A stretch of 64,000 bases of DNA. Origin: Pseudomonadota bacterium. Lineage in GTDB: Bacteria > Pseudomonadota > Gammaproteobacteria > Burkholderiales > Rhodocyclaceae. The DNA lies in contig JAFEDI010000091.1 of NCBI GenBank assembly GCA_018241725.1, positions 1-64,000 of the forward strand, in the 5' to 3' direction. Under the pieces are notes generated by a model, which saw nothing but the letters and a program-made list of their open reading frames with translations, did not search any database and had not been told where the DNA came from. Each line of letters begins with the position of its first letter. Positions within the stretch are counted from its first letter, which is position 1. A program made the translations under genes and the position numbers. This document shows, in pieces, positions 26,185 through 36,333 of the stretch.

Positions 26185-27060
26185 ATGTCCATGAAGCACC
26201 CGATCATCGTGGTAACCGGCTCGTCAGGTGCCGGCACGACCACGGTGAAGCACACATTCGAAGGCATCTTCTGGCGGGAAAAGGTCAATGCCGCAGTCAT
26301 CGAGGGCGACAGCTTCCACCGCTACACGCGGGAGGAGATCCGCGACCTCATCATCCAGGCGGAGAGCCAGGGCCAGCGCGGCATCAGCCACTTCGGGCCG
26401 GAAGCCAACTTGCTCGAGGACCTGGAGCAGCTGTTCCGCACCTACGGCGAATCGGGCGGCGGCAAACGTCGTTTCTACCTGCACAGCGCCGAGGAAGCCG
26501 CTCGTCGCGGCCTTAAAATGGGTGACTTCACGCCCTGGGAAGAGCTGCCGCCGGACACCGACTGCCTGTTCTACGAAGGGCTGCACGGTGCGGTGATCAC
26601 CGGCAAGGTCAACACCTGCCGGCACGCGGACCTGCTGATAGGCGTCGTTCCGATCACCAACCTGGAGTGGATACAAAAGATCCACCGGGACACCAAGACC
26701 CGCGGCTACTCACTGGAGGCCGTGCAGGAGACCATCCTGCGCCGCATGCACGACTACGTGCATTACATCGTGCCGCAGTTCTCCCACACCCACATCAACT
26801 TCCAGCGGGTGCCGATGGTGGATACGTCCAACCCCTTCATCGCCCGCGACATTCCGACCGCCGACGAGTCGATGGTGATCATCCGCTTCCGCGACCCGCG
26901 CGGCGTGGACTTCCCCTACCTCCTGCGCATGATCCACGACAGCTTCATGTCCCGCGCCAACACCATCGTGGTGCCGGGCGGCAAGCTGGATCTGGCGATG
27001 CAACTGATCCTCACGCCGCTGATCTGGAAGCTGATGGAACGTCGCCGCCAGTGGGTGTGA
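26185..27060 (+). CDS. prk: Phosphoribulokinase (class I)
   Basis: The 291-residue protein is a proteobacterial class I phosphoribulokinase: P-loop GSSGAGTTT (residues 12-20), EGDSFHRYTR, FYEGLHGAV and HINFQRVPMVDTSNPF. It makes ribulose 1,5-bisphosphate from ribulose 5-phosphate and ATP, an enzyme specific to the Calvin cycle. RuBisCO genes are not in this window. Start ATG 26185 follows a CGAGAG site. tkt, gap and pgk lie 3.4-8 kb downstream in the same direction. The leader has a conspicuous inverted repeat. Confidence 0.95.
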   Translation: MSMKHPIIVVTGSSGAGTTTVKHTFEGIFWREKVNAAVIEGDSFHRYTREEIRDLIIQAESQGQRGISHFGPEANLLEDLEQLFRTYGESGGGKRRFYLHSAEEAARRGLKMGDFTPWEELPPDTDCLFYEGLHGAVITGKVNTCRHADLLIGVVPITNLEWIQKIHRDTKTRGYSLEAVQETILRRMHDYVHYIVPQFSHTHINFQRVPMVDTSNPFIARDIPTADESMVIIRFRDPRGVDFPYLLRMIHDSFMSRANTIVVPGGKLDLAMQLILTPLIWKLMERRRQWV

Positions 27061-27151
27061 ACTGACGGCTTGGAGCAACAAGCTCTCCCGCAAGATCAGC
27101 CCTGCGGGCGATGAGCCACTCAATCAGTCTGGAACGCGCCGGCCTTCCCGC

Positions 27152-28909
27152 TCAATGCGCGGCTACTGCGATGCTCTGGCCTGACTCGGTCTTCAGATCA
27201 TCACGGAATTCGCCTTCCCAGGCGTCACCGGACGCCCAGGTCAGACGGCCACGGCCGTGCTTCTTGCCAAGGTTCCACGCACCATCGTAGCGATTGCCAT
27301 TCTTCCACGCATAGCTGCCCTGGCCGTGAAAGAGGCCACGCACGAAGTCACCGGTATAGCGATCCCCCGACGCGAAAACCAGCGTACCGCGACCAACCGG
27401 CTCCCCATCCACCACCGCACCTTCATAGCGATTGCCGCCGGGAAACTGGATGATGCCGTAGCCGACGGCCCGGTCGTCGGCCCAGTCGCCGTCGTACCAC
27501 TGCCCCCCCACCCAGTTGAAGCGCCCCTTGCCCTGGCGCCGCCCCTCGACCAACGTGCCGCTGAAGCGCTCGCCATTGGCCCACTCGACGGTGCCCGTGC
27601 CGCTCACCACGCCGCTCTTCGGGTCCATCGTGAAATGGCCCTTGTAGGTGGTATCGCCGGCGACCAGCGTGGTTTCGGTCGGCGCATCCTTGCGGACGGC
27701 CGCTGCCGGCGCTTCGGCCACTTTTGCGACCGATGCCGGAGAGGCTGGCACCAAAGCGGTCGTTGCGGCTCCCGCCTTGATCGCGTCCTTGGCAACCGGG
27801 ACCGTTGCAGCCACTGTTGCCGTCACGGCAGTCGCCACGGACGTCTTGACCGGCACCGGCTCGACAACCGGTGCCGGCCTGCGCGTCCCGTACAAAGCCT
27901 GCGCGTTCGCCGGCAGCGGCGTGCCCCGTTCGCGGGCCAGCGCATCCGCATTGCTGCGCGCCAGATTCTGCGGACTGCCATGACACTGGCCGGCCGCATC
28001 ACGCCAGGCCACCTCGGCCTTCATCGACAACTGGTCCTTCTCGTTTGCCGACACGCCATTGCCGGCGCTCTTCACGCGCTGGCTCAGATCCGTCGCACTG
28101 TCCCACAGCGGGCCACAAAACTCGGCGTTGTGCGCATCGATCTGGGTTTGCTCCACCTTGCGCTGGGCCTGCTGCTGCCGTGTGCCGGAACACTTGTCGG
28201 CAGCACCCTCCCAGGCCATCACGGCCTTGCCGTAGAGCATCGCCGCATCGTCCCAGCGCTTGTCCCGCCACGCGCCCTTGGCGTAATCGATGAGCGCCGT
28301 CGCGTTCTTCCAGGCCGCATCGCAGGCCGGGCCGGCGCTCAACAGTTCGGCGTTGGCGGTGCGGACCTTGACCGTCGCGGCAAGACTCTTCTCAGCCTTC
28401 TCCCGATGTGGCGACTGGCACACCGCCACCGCCTCCCGCCACGTTGCCTCACCCTCGGCGAGCAAGCGCTCGACTTCCGCCGGATCTCCCTTGTCCGACT
28501 TGGCCGCAGCGGCGCGGAGATCGAGGTCCAGCGCCTTGTCGAAGCGCGGCAGGCATTCGCTCTGGTGGCTGATGGCGGCTTCGACCAGCTTCAGCTCGGT
28601 GGCGGCCCGGTCCCCTTGCCGGTTGGCCTGGGCAGCCACCGTCGGACAGGCCGCCGCCACCTTCAGGAATTCGCCACTGGCGCTGCGCAGCAACGGCTCC
28701 GCCTCCTTCCAGCGCTTGGCTGAAGCCGCCTGGTGACCCTGCTCGAAATGCGCCTCGGCCTCCTGCAGCAAGACCGGGCAGTCCGCCATAGCCCCCCCCG
28801 GCGCCTCGGGCATGCCGCCGGAGGCTTCCGGCATGGCCTGCTGGGCGCCAGCCCCTCCAGCAAGAAGGAGCAGACACACGGCCAACCCGCGACGATGCAT
28901 CGTTTTCAT
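27152..28909 (-). CDS. Secreted MORN-repeat protein
   Basis: The 585-residue protein has a signal peptide (hydrophobic residues about 8-20, cleavage after AGAQ), a long helical, cysteine-containing region (about 45-330), an Ala/Val/Pro-rich linker (330-415) and six or seven MORN repeats (about 423-575) of the type GDRYTGDFVRGLFHGQG and GNRYDGAWNLGKKHGRG. MORN repeats often bind lipids or act as scaffolds. Function is unknown. ATG 28909 begins the signal peptide, four bases after the upstream lipoprotein gene, so the two form an operon. Confidence 0.8.
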   Translation of the reverse strand: MKTMHRRGLAVCLLLLAGGAGAQQAMPEASGGMPEAPGGAMADCPVLLQEAEAHFEQGHQAASAKRWKEAEPLLRSASGEFLKVAAACPTVAAQANRQGDRAATELKLVEAAISHQSECLPRFDKALDLDLRAAAAKSDKGDPAEVERLLAEGEATWREAVAVCQSPHREKAEKSLAATVKVRTANAELLSAGPACDAAWKNATALIDYAKGAWRDKRWDDAAMLYGKAVMAWEGAADKCSGTRQQQAQRKVEQTQIDAHNAEFCGPLWDSATDLSQRVKSAGNGVSANEKDQLSMKAEVAWRDAAGQCHGSPQNLARSNADALARERGTPLPANAQALYGTRRPAPVVEPVPVKTSVATAVTATVAATVPVAKDAIKAGAATTALVPASPASVAKVAEAPAAAVRKDAPTETTLVAGDTTYKGHFTMDPKSGVVSGTGTVEWANGERFSGTLVEGRRQGKGRFNWVGGQWYDGDWADDRAVGYGIIQFPGGNRYEGAVVDGEPVGRGTLVFASGDRYTGDFVRGLFHGQGSYAWKNGNRYDGAWNLGKKHGRGRLTWASGDAWEGEFRDDLKTESGQSIAVAAH

Positions 28910-28913
28910 CAAC

Positions 28914-30296
28914 TCAGTCTCCACCCGATTCCAAAGGCATTCTCAGCATCGCATCGATCAAGCCGCCCTGTCCCGTTGCACCGGCGAGCGGCACGTCGTC
29001 GCTGGCCATCTGCAGGGCCATCTGCCCGCTCTCTTCCGAGGCGCTCTGCAGATCGCCGATCTTCAGCGCAAACACATCCAGGGATTCGCCCTTCAGCACC
29101 GCCGCCAGCATCTCCTCCCGCTGGGTCTGGCGGGCCAGTGCCGCGTAGCGCTGCAGGCGGTCCTCATCGAAAACGAAGGGATTGGCAATCGTGCTGGCAT
29201 CGAAGAGCTTCTGATGCAGCGTCGCGCCGGCGAGCGGATCGCCGCCGAGCTTGCCGATGCGGTCGTAGGCCCAGCGGTCCGCGTCGTCGAATGCCGTCGT
29301 CGCCACCCACGACAGGCTGGACACCGACATACCGACCCGCGCCATGAAGCTGTCCCGCAACACGCCACCGAGCTGACGCCCTGCCGACTTGGCGATCTCC
29401 TCGCCCACTTTCTGCGCGTATTCCTTGCCCGCCTGCTCGGCGATACTGCGGGCTGCGTCCTGCAGAGCCTGCTTCGCGATAGCCTCACCCGCCGACTTTG
29501 CCGCCGCCGCGGCCGCTGCCTGCGCGGCCTGATCGACCGCCACCTTGGCGGCCTGCGCCGCGGCATTGAGGCCGGTTGCCAGCGTGGCGATTTCAAACAG
29601 CGTCGACACAATCTCTTTGGTGTAGTGATAGGTCTTCATCCGCCCCCCGCCTTCCTCGGACAAGCCCTGGGTCCACAGCACGATCCACAGGGCTTCATCC
29701 GGACTGATCTGCGGGCCGAACACATTGAGCGGATAGATGCTCATCAGCCAGTGGTAATCCTGATAGGTCGGCGTGACTGGCGGGGCCAGGCGTGCATAGC
29801 CGCGGCACACCTGCAGCGGCTTGATCGTCACGGTCTTGCCCGCCGCCGTCTTGACCGGGAAGGGCTTGCCGTCATCGCGCAATTCGGCCAGCTCGGCCAG
29901 CATCTTGTTGGCGTCCCGGCGGCTGTAGCCCTTCAGTTCGACGAGCTTGTCGCCGACCTGCAGCCCGGAATCCGGCGCGGCACCGACGACGGTGAGGCGC
30001 TCGTCCACCTGCAGCGCCCGCACCCACGCCACCCGATCGTCCTCATCCCATTCATAGCTGGTCGCCACACTGAAGGGCAGCTCCCACTGATGGCTGCAAT
30101 CCGGGTCTTTCAGCGCCGCCGTGCGCACGATGGCCGGCCGCAGCGCGCGTTCGCCATGGCCGAGCAGGCGCAGGTTGGCGAGCAAGGTTTCATTCACCTT
30201 GCGGCCGTCATCGACGGTGTATTTGACCGAACTGCATCCGCTCAGGGTCAGCGCCACCCACGACAGGGCAGCCACGGCAAGGAGGCGCAAGGACAT
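28914..30296 (-). CDS. Lipoprotein with PDZ-like and degenerate M48-like regions
   Basis: The 460-residue protein has a lipobox LSGC (Cys21). A PDZ-like stretch (about residues 95-155: LQVDERLTVVGAAPDSGLQVGDKLVEL) is followed by a region whose order resembles lipoprotein M48 peptidases (NVFG, then SPDEALWIVLW), but the expected HEXXH zinc motif reads WTQGL. After it come long Ala-rich helices (about 225-300). I read it as a non-catalytic relative, an inference. It is likely outer-membrane anchored. The MORN protein gene follows directly, suggesting a joint envelope role. Confidence 0.6.
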   Translation of the reverse strand: MSLRLLAVAALSWVALTLSGCSSVKYTVDDGRKVNETLLANLRLLGHGERALRPAIVRTAALKDPDCSHQWELPFSVATSYEWDEDDRVAWVRALQVDERLTVVGAAPDSGLQVGDKLVELKGYSRRDANKMLAELAELRDDGKPFPVKTAAGKTVTIKPLQVCRGYARLAPPVTPTYQDYHWLMSIYPLNVFGPQISPDEALWIVLWTQGLSEEGGGRMKTYHYTKEIVSTLFEIATLATGLNAAAQAAKVAVDQAAQAAAAAAAKSAGEAIAKQALQDAARSIAEQAGKEYAQKVGEEIAKSAGRQLGGVLRDSFMARVGMSVSSLSWVATTAFDDADRWAYDRIGKLGGDPLAGATLHQKLFDASTIANPFVFDEDRLQRYAALARQTQREEMLAAVLKGESLDVFALKIGDLQSASEESGQMALQMASDDVPLAGATGQGGLIDAMLRMPLESGGD

Positions 30297-30465
30297 CGGC
30301 GGGACGAATGTAAGTAAATGTGGGCGCCCGATTATGCCGCAGTTTTCACGGCCTCGTACTCCCCGCCCCGGATCGCACTTATCCCCCCACGAGGCTACCC
30401 AAGTGCCCGGAAATCAAAGATAATTACGGTCTTTGCGCGCCGCTCCCCCGGCCGAAGGTTCTTCG

Positions 30466-32496
30466 ATGTCTTCTACGCGTAACGTCAAGCTGCCCGTCTT
30501 CAACCCCCTGACTGGCGCTATCCGCGCGCTGGCCATGGATGCCGTCCAGAAGGCCAACTCCGGCCACCCGGGCGCCCCGATGGGCATGGCCGAAATCGCT
30601 GAGGTACTGTGGCGCCACCACCTGCGCCACAATCCGGCAAACCCGAAGTGGGCTGACCGCGACCGCTTCGTGCAGTCCAACGGCCACGGCTCGATGCTGA
30701 TCTACGCCCTGCTGCACCTGACCGGCTACGACCTGTCCATCGACGATCTCAAGAACTTCCGCCAGCTGCACAGCCGCACCCCAGGCCACCCGGAAGTCGG
30801 CTACACCCCCGGCGTCGAAACCACTACCGGCCCCCTGGGCCAGGGCATCACCAACGCGGTCGGCATGGCGCTGGCCGAAAAGATCCTCGCCGCCGACTTC
30901 AACCGTCCCGGCCACGAGATCGTCGATCACCACACCTATGTCTTCCTCGGCGACGGCTGTCTGATGGAAGGCATCTCCCACGAAGCCTGTTCGCTGGCCG
31001 GCACCTGGGGCCTCGGCAAGCTGATCGCCTTCTACGACGACAACAACATCTCCATCGACGGCCACGTCGATGGCTGGTTCACCGACGACACCCCGAAGCG
31101 CTTCGAAGCTTACGGCTGGCACGTGGTGTGTGACGTACAGGGCCACGACCCGGTCGAGATCGACGCCGCCCTCAAAGCCGCCCAGGCCGAAACCGGCCGC
31201 CCCAGCCTGATCTGCTGCAAGACCATCATCGGCGCCGGCGCCCCCAACAAGCAGGACAGCCACGACGTACACGGTGCCCCGCTGGGCAACGCCGAGATCG
31301 AGGCCGCCCGCGCCTACATCGGCTGGAATCACCCGCCCTTCGAAGTGCCGTCCGACGTCTACGCTGCCTGGGACGCCAAGGAAAAGGGCGCCGCGCTGGA
31401 AGGCGAATGGAACACCCGCTTCGCCGCCTACGCCATGGCCTTCCCCGAACTCGCCGCCGAATTCACCCGCCGCATGGCCGGTGAGTTGCCTGCCGACTGG
31501 AACGCCCACGTGGATGCGGTACTTGCCAAGGTCGCCGAGAAGGGTGAAACCATCGCCACCCGCAAGGCCAGCCAGAACAGCATCGAAGCCTTCGCACCCA
31601 AGCTGCCCGAACTGCTCGGTGGCTCCGCCGACCTGGCCGGTTCCAACCTGACCCTGTGGTCCGGCGCCAAAGGCGTCAGCAAGGCCAGCGGCGGCAACTA
31701 CGTGTATTACGGCGTGCGCGAGTTCGGCATGGCCGCCATCGCCAACGGCATTGCCCTGCACGGCGGTCTGGTGCCCTACACCGCCACCTTCCTGATGTTC
31801 AGCGAATACGCCCGCAACGCCCTGCGGATGGCGGCGCTGATGAAGGTGCGCCAGATCTTCGTGTTCACCCACGACTCCATCGGCCTTGGCGAAGACGGCC
31901 CGACCCACCAGCCGGTCGAACAGACGGCCTCCCTGCGCCTGATCCCCAACATGGACGTGTGGCGCCCCTGTGACACCACCGAATCGGCGGTGGCCTGGGC
32001 AGCAGCAGTCGAACGCGCCGAGGGCCCGAGTTCCCTCGCCTTCTCCCGCCAGAACCTGCCCTTCCAGCCGCGCAACGCCGAACAGGTCGCCAATATCCGT
32101 CGCGGCGGCTACGTACTGTCCGATTCGGGCACTGGTTCACAGGCCGGCGGCGCGCAAGCCGTTATCATAGCGACCGGTTCGGAAGTGGCGCTGGCACTGG
32201 CCGCCCAGAAGCAGCTCGCCGAAGAAGGGATCGCCGTTCGGGTGGTCTCGATGCCCAGCACCAACGTCTTCGACCGCCAGGATGCCGCCTACCGTGCTTC
32301 CGTGCTGCCCAAGGGCCTGCCGCGGGTCGCGGTGGAAGCCGGTGTCACCGACGGCTGGCGCAAGTACGTTGGGCTGGAAGGCGAAGTCATCGGCGTGGAC
32401 CGCTTCGGTGAATCCGCTCCAGCCAGCGAGCTGTTCAAGTATTTCGGCGTCACCGCCGACGCCGTGGTTGCCGCGGTCAGGAAGGTCCTCGCCTGA
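30466..32496 (+). CDS. tkt: Transketolase
   Basis: The 676-residue thiamine-diphosphate enzyme transfers two-carbon units in the Calvin cycle and pentose phosphate pathway. Motifs seen are [14 protein letters not shown] at the N-terminus, [13 protein letters not shown] with the metal-binding loop, and the [17 protein letters not shown] segment in the second half. Length is typical. ATG 30466 follows a GAAGG site; the frame opens 11 codons earlier without support. It begins the tkt-gap-pgk series. Confidence 0.96.
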   Translation: MSSTRNVKLPVFNPLTGAIRALAMDAVQKANSGHPGAPMGMAEIAEVLWRHHLRHNPANPKWADRDRFVQSNGHGSMLIYALLHLTGYDLSIDDLKNFRQLHSRTPGHPEVGYTPGVETTTGPLGQGITNAVGMALAEKILAADFNRPGHEIVDHHTYVFLGDGCLMEGISHEACSLAGTWGLGKLIAFYDDNNISIDGHVDGWFTDDTPKRFEAYGWHVVCDVQGHDPVEIDAALKAAQAETGRPSLICCKTIIGAGAPNKQDSHDVHGAPLGNAEIEAARAYIGWNHPPFEVPSDVYAAWDAKEKGAALEGEWNTRFAAYAMAFPELAAEFTRRMAGELPADWNAHVDAVLAKVAEKGETIATRKASQNSIEAFAPKLPELLGGSADLAGSNLTLWSGAKGVSKASGGNYVYYGVREFGMAAIANGIALHGGLVPYTATFLMFSEYARNALRMAALMKVRQIFVFTHDSIGLGEDGPTHQPVEQTASLRLIPNMDVWRPCDTTESAVAWAAAVERAEGPSSLAFSRQNLPFQPRNAEQVANIRRGGYVLSDSGTGSQAGGAQAVIIATGSEVALALAAQKQLAEEGIAVRVVSMPSTNVFDRQDAAYRASVLPKGLPRVAVEAGVTDGWRKYVGLEGEVIGVDRFGESAPASELFKYFGVTADAVVAAVRKVLA

Positions 32497-32519
32497 CCGG
32501 CTGCGCGCCCCAAACGATA

Positions 32520-32545
32520 CATGCGGTGCCGTAGGGCACCGCATG
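32520..32545 (+). promoter_or_regulatory. Stable hairpin between tkt and gap
   Basis: CATGCGGTGCC and GGCACCGCATG form a perfect 11-bp stem with a GTAG loop, 23 bases past the tkt stop. No T-run follows (TCAGTGATTT), so it is more likely an mRNA processing or stability element than a full terminator. Confidence 0.7.
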
Positions 32546-32590
32546 TCAGTGATTTCCGGTTTCGTGCATTTACACTAGGGAGAAGAGTCG

Positions 32591-33619
32591 ATGAGCATCA
32601 AAGTTGCCATCAATGGTTTCGGTCGTATCGGTCGCTGCACGCTGCGCGCCATTTACGAGCAAGGTCTGCAGAATGAATTCGACGTGGTCGCCATCAACGC
32701 CTCCGGCGATCTGGCCACCAACGCCCACCTGCTCAAGTACGACACCACCCATGGCCGCTTCGCCACCTCCGTGGAAACCGAAGGCGACAACGTCATCATC
32801 ATCGACGGCAAGAAGATCCCGTTCTACTCCACCAAGGATCCGAAGGGCGTGAACTGGGGCTCCCACGGCGTGGACGTGCTGCTGGAGTGCACCGGCGCCT
32901 ACACCACCAAGGCCAAGGCCGCCGCGCTGCTCGAGCAGGGTGCCAAGCGCGTGCTGATCTCCGCCCCCGGCGGTGACGACGTGGACACCACCATCGTCAT
33001 GGGCGTGAACGAAGAGGTCCTGAAGGGCGACATGACCGTCGTTTCCAACGCCTCCTGCACCACCAACTGCCTGGCTCCGGTCGCCAAGATCCTGGCCGAC
33101 AGCGTCGGCATCAAACAGGGCCTGATGACCACCATCCACGCCTACACCAACGATCAGGTGACCGTGGACGTCCGCCACAAGGACCTGCGCCGCGCCCGTG
33201 CAGCTGCCGCCAACATCATCCCCACCAAGACCGGTGCAGCCAAGGCCGTCGGCCTGGTGCTGCCCCAGCTGGTCGGCAAGGTCGACGGCTTCGCGCTGCG
33301 CGTCCCGACCATCAACGTGTCGCTGGTGGACCTGACCTTCACCGCCGAGCGCGCCACTACCAAGGAAGAGATCAACGAGCTGATGACCGCTGCGGCCAAC
33401 GGCCCGCTGAAGGGCATCCTGGCCGTCAACACCGAGCCGCTGGTGTCTTCCGACTTCAACCACACCACCGTGTCCTCGACCTTCGACGCCACCCAGACCC
33501 GCGTCATCAAGGGTGAAGACGGCTCCGTGCTGGTCAAGGTGCTGGCCTGGTACGACAACGAGTGGGGCTACTCCTGCCGCATGCTCGACGCGGCCCGCGC
33601 CTTCGTGAACGCCAAGTAA
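32591..33619 (+). CDS. gap: Type I glyceraldehyde-3-phosphate dehydrogenase
   Basis: The 342-residue protein has the NAD-binding start [12 protein letters not shown], catalytic cysteine in [15 protein letters not shown] (about residue 156) and WYDNEWGYS near the end. It interconverts glyceraldehyde 3-phosphate and 1,3-bisphosphoglycerate for glycolysis or the Calvin cycle. AGGGAGAAG precedes ATG 32591. A hairpin lies before it and a terminator after it. Confidence 0.97.
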   Translation: MSIKVAINGFGRIGRCTLRAIYEQGLQNEFDVVAINASGDLATNAHLLKYDTTHGRFATSVETEGDNVIIIDGKKIPFYSTKDPKGVNWGSHGVDVLLECTGAYTTKAKAAALLEQGAKRVLISAPGGDDVDTTIVMGVNEEVLKGDMTVVSNASCTTNCLAPVAKILADSVGIKQGLMTTIHAYTNDQVTVDVRHKDLRRARAAAANIIPTKTGAAKAVGLVLPQLVGKVDGFALRVPTINVSLVDLTFTAERATTKEEINELMTAAANGPLKGILAVNTEPLVSSDFNHTTVSSTFDATQTRVIKGEDGSVLVKVLAWYDNEWGYSCRMLDAARAFVNAK

Positions 33620-33632
33620 TTCCGCCGTATCG

Positions 33633-33658
33633 ACGCCCCGCCCTGTGCGGGGCGTTTT
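33633..33658 (+). terminator. Rho-independent terminator after gap
   Basis: ACGCCCCGC (33633-33641), loop CCTGT, GCGGGGCGT (33647-33655), then TTT. It lies 14 bases after the gap stop and only 29 before pgk, so pgk expression would need read-through or its own promoter. Confidence 0.85.
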
Positions 33659-33686
33659 CACATCCGACGACACGTAGAACATCATC

Positions 33687-34871
33687 ATGCAAGTCAAGAA
33701 ACTCACCGACCTCGACGTCAAGGGCAAGAAGGTCTTCATCCGCGCCGACCTCAACGTACCCCAGGACGACGCCGGCAACATCACCGAAGACACCCGCATC
33801 CGCGCCTCGATCCCCTCCATCGAGTACGCCCTCAAGGGCGGAGCCGCGGTACTGGTCACCTCGCACCTGGGTCGTCCGACCGAGGGTGAGCTGAAGGCCG
33901 ATGACACGCTGGCACCGGTGGCCGTACGCCTCGGCCAGTTGCTCGGCAAGCCGGTTCGCCTGATCCAGAACTGGGTGGACGGCGGTTTCGACGTCGCCCC
34001 CGGTGAGGTCGTGCTGCTCGAGAACTGCCGCTGCAACAAGGGCGAGAAGAAGGACAACGAAGAGCTCGCCAAAAAGATGGCCGCCCTCTGCGATGTCTAC
34101 GTAAACGACGCCTTCGGCACAGCCCACCGCGCCGAAGCCACCACCCACGGCATCGCCAAGTTCGCACCGGTCGCCTGCGCCGGCATCCTGATGGGCGCCG
34201 AGATCGACGCCCTCGGCAAAGCCCTGCACGCCCCGGCCCGTCCGCTGGTCGCCATCGTCGGCGGTTCCAAGGTGTCCTCCAAGCTGACCATCCTGAAGTC
34301 GCTGGCCGACAAGGTTGACCAACTGATCGTCGGCGGCGGTATCGCAAACACCTTCCTGTTGGCTTCCGGCAAGCGCATCGGCGAATCCCTGGCCGAGCCC
34401 GAGCTGGTCAAGGAAGCCCAGGCCATCATGGACATCATGAAGGCCCGCGGCGCCGAAGTGCCGCTGCCAGAAGACGTCGTCGTCGCCGACGAAGTGTCCG
34501 CCATGGCCCGCGCCAACAAGGTCTCCGTCGATGAAGTCGGCCCTCACGACCGCATCCTCGACGTCGGCCCGAAGGCTGCCGCCAAGCTGTCCCAGATCAT
34601 CGCCAACGCCGGCACCATCGTCTGGAACGGCCCGGTCGGCGTCTTCGAACTACCCCAGTTCGCCGGCGGCACCAAGATGATGGCGTCGGCCATCGCCCAT
34701 TCGGAAGCTTTCTCCATCGCTGGCGGCGGCGACACTCTGGCGGCCATCGCCAAGTTCCACATCGCCGACGACGTGGGCTACATCTCCACCGGCGGCGGCG
34801 CCTTCCTCGAGTTCCTTGAAGGCCGGACCCTACCCGCCATCGCTGCACTGGAAGCCCGCTTCAACGACTGA
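33687..34871 (+). CDS. pgk: Phosphoglycerate kinase
   Basis: The 394-residue protein shows the signature [12 protein letters not shown] near the N-terminus, [26 protein letters not shown] and the C-terminal GGGDTLAAI nucleotide site. It transfers phosphate between ADP/ATP and 3-phosphoglycerate. Length is typical. It ends the metabolic gene series, with a terminator 24 bases later. Confidence 0.97.
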   Translation: MQVKKLTDLDVKGKKVFIRADLNVPQDDAGNITEDTRIRASIPSIEYALKGGAAVLVTSHLGRPTEGELKADDTLAPVAVRLGQLLGKPVRLIQNWVDGGFDVAPGEVVLLENCRCNKGEKKDNEELAKKMAALCDVYVNDAFGTAHRAEATTHGIAKFAPVACAGILMGAEIDALGKALHAPARPLVAIVGGSKVSSKLTILKSLADKVDQLIVGGGIANTFLLASGKRIGESLAEPELVKEAQAIMDIMKARGAEVPLPEDVVVADEVSAMARANKVSVDEVGPHDRILDVGPKAAAKLSQIIANAGTIVWNGPVGVFELPQFAGGTKMMASAIAHSEAFSIAGGGDTLAAIAKFHIADDVGYISTGGGAFLEFLEGRTLPAIAALEARFND

Positions 34872-34894
34872 GCGGTTCCTCCCCAGCACACCAG

Positions 34895-34926
34895 AATGCG
34901 GCCCATCCGGGCCGCATTTTCATTTT
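34895..34926 (+). terminator. Rho-independent terminator after pgk
   Basis: AATGCGGCCC, loop ATCC, GGGCCGCATT, with TTTTCATTTTC running on from the stem. It separates pgk from the diguanylate cyclase. Confidence 0.9.
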
Positions 34927-35048
34927 CGCCGCCAATAGTCGCCTTCCCTGATGAGGCGCGTCAGAATGAGCACGTCATTGACGTTAACTCATACGATATC
35001 CACTTGTATTGGTGCCCCGTCTTCCCGAATAAAAGAAAGACACGATCC

Positions 35049-36209
35049 ATGCCTATTCCGGTCAGCGCGCTTCTCGGATCGCCCCGCCGCCTGATGGCAG
35101 CCATCGTGATGTTCGTGGCCCTCGACCTGACGGTGCTGCTGATCAACCTGTGGATTGCCGAGCAGGTCGCCCGCGATGCAGTGGCCATCAATCTGGCCGG
35201 GCGCCAACGGATGCTGTCCCAGCAGACCACCAAGGCCTTGCTGCTGGCTACCGTCCCCAACGCCAATTCCGATACGGCACGCCAGGAATTCAGCGAGGCC
35301 TTCGGACTGTTCCGGCGGACGCTGAACGCGTTTGCGGAAGGCGGAAGCACCCTCGGCGGCGATGGCAAACCCCTGCTGCTGGAAAAAGTTGGCGACGCCG
35401 GAGCCCCGGCGCTGGAAAAGGCACGCAAGCTCATCACTCCAGTCGAGGGCATCGCCTTCCAGGCCGCCCTGCCCCACACCGATGCGAGCGAACTTGCCTT
35501 CGCGGCAGACTACATGGTGCGCCACAACCGTGAGATCCTGGATCTGATGAACACCCTGACCTCGGCGCTCGAGCAGGAATCCGTGCGCCGAACCCGCGAA
35601 CTGCGTGCGATCCAGGCCGGCGCTTTCGTACTGGCGCTTGCCAATTTCCTGATCATCGTCTTCGGCATGCTGGGCAAGTATCGCAGTGTGGAGGCCGACA
35701 GCCGCCGCTGGCAGGAAATGGCCCGCCACGATCCACTCACTGGCATCGCCAACCGCAAAGCGTTTGTCGAAGCCGCCGAAGGCGTCCTGTCGCGAGCCCA
35801 CGTCGATGCCCAGGCCGGCACGCTGCTGATGCTCGATCTGGACGGCTTCAAGCCGATCAACGACAGCTTCGGCCATCTTGCCGGCGACCAGATTCTGATC
35901 AGCCTGGCCGACAGCTTCGAGAGCGCAGCCCGCGCCACCGACATCGTGGCGCGGATTGGCGGCGACGAATTCGTGATGCTCTGCCCCGCACTGCACGGAG
36001 ACGGAGATATCGAGCTGTTCTGCGAACGGATCATTGCCAGCGTGGTAGCCCTGCCCGGCAGCGACTTCCCCGGCTGCCGACTCGGTATCAGCATCGGCGT
36101 TTCCTGCTACCCGGACAAGGGTTACGACCTGAACCATCTGTTGGCCCTGGCCGATCAGGCCATGTACAAGGCCAAGGCTGCGGGCGGCAACCGCTGGTAC
36201 ACCGCCTGA
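35049..36209 (+). CDS. PilJ-N sensor GGDEF diguanylate cyclase
   Basis: The 386-residue protein has a transmembrane segment at about 15-37, a periplasmic region beginning with INLAGRQRMLSQQ (the PilJ-type N-terminal signature also seen in nitrate-sensor NarX family proteins), a second membrane segment at about 190-212 and a GGDEF domain (about 225-385). Active-site GGDEF and DLDGFKPINDSFGHLAGD are intact, so cyclic di-GMP synthesis is likely. I chose ATG 35049, which leads directly into the membrane helix. It is preceded by the pgk terminator and appears monocistronic. Confidence 0.92.
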   Translation: MPIPVSALLGSPRRLMAAIVMFVALDLTVLLINLWIAEQVARDAVAINLAGRQRMLSQQTTKALLLATVPNANSDTARQEFSEAFGLFRRTLNAFAEGGSTLGGDGKPLLLEKVGDAGAPALEKARKLITPVEGIAFQAALPHTDASELAFAADYMVRHNREILDLMNTLTSALEQESVRRTRELRAIQAGAFVLALANFLIIVFGMLGKYRSVEADSRRWQEMARHDPLTGIANRKAFVEAAEGVLSRAHVDAQAGTLLMLDLDGFKPINDSFGHLAGDQILISLADSFESAARATDIVARIGGDEFVMLCPALHGDGDIELFCERIIASVVALPGSDFPGCRLGISIGVSCYPDKGYDLNHLLALADQAMYKAKAAGGNRWYTA

Positions 36210-36233
36210 GTGCCGGCCTCGCCACGCCCCATT

Positions 36234-36249
36234 TGTCGCAGATGCGACA
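36234..36249. promoter_or_regulatory. Candidate activator site (UAS) TGTCGC-N4-GCGACA
   Basis: A perfect 6-bp inverted repeat with spacer AGAT is centred about 53 bases upstream of the -24 element of the sigma-54 promoter at 36293, i.e. about -77 from the predicted start. That is the usual place for an enhancer-binding protein. Confidence 0.6.
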
Positions 36250-36292
36250 CAAGCAGCCAAGACAATCAGTTGATCTATAAAGAAAAGCAGCC

Positions 36293-36307
36293 TGGCACTC
36301 AGCTTGC
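36293..36307 (+). promoter_or_regulatory. Sigma-54 (-24/-12) promoter
   Basis: TGGCAC-TCAGC-TTGC is a perfect match to the sigma-54 consensus TGGCAC-N5-TTGC. The predicted transcription start is near 36319, leaving a leader of about 15 bases with the Shine-Dalgarno GGAGAG before ATG 36334. Confidence 0.85.
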
Positions 36308-36309
36308 TT

Positions 36310-36332
36310 GCTCTCTCCGGTACGGAGAGAGC
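36310..36332. repeat. 10-bp perfect inverted repeat at promoter/ribosome site
   Basis: GCTCTCTCCG, loop GTA, CGGAGAGAGC. The right arm holds the Shine-Dalgarno of the next gene, one base before its ATG. If transcription started upstream this stem would hide the ribosome site; from the sigma-54 start near 36319 most of the left arm is untranscribed, so it may be a DNA site instead. Confidence 0.8.
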
Positions 36333-36333
36333 A

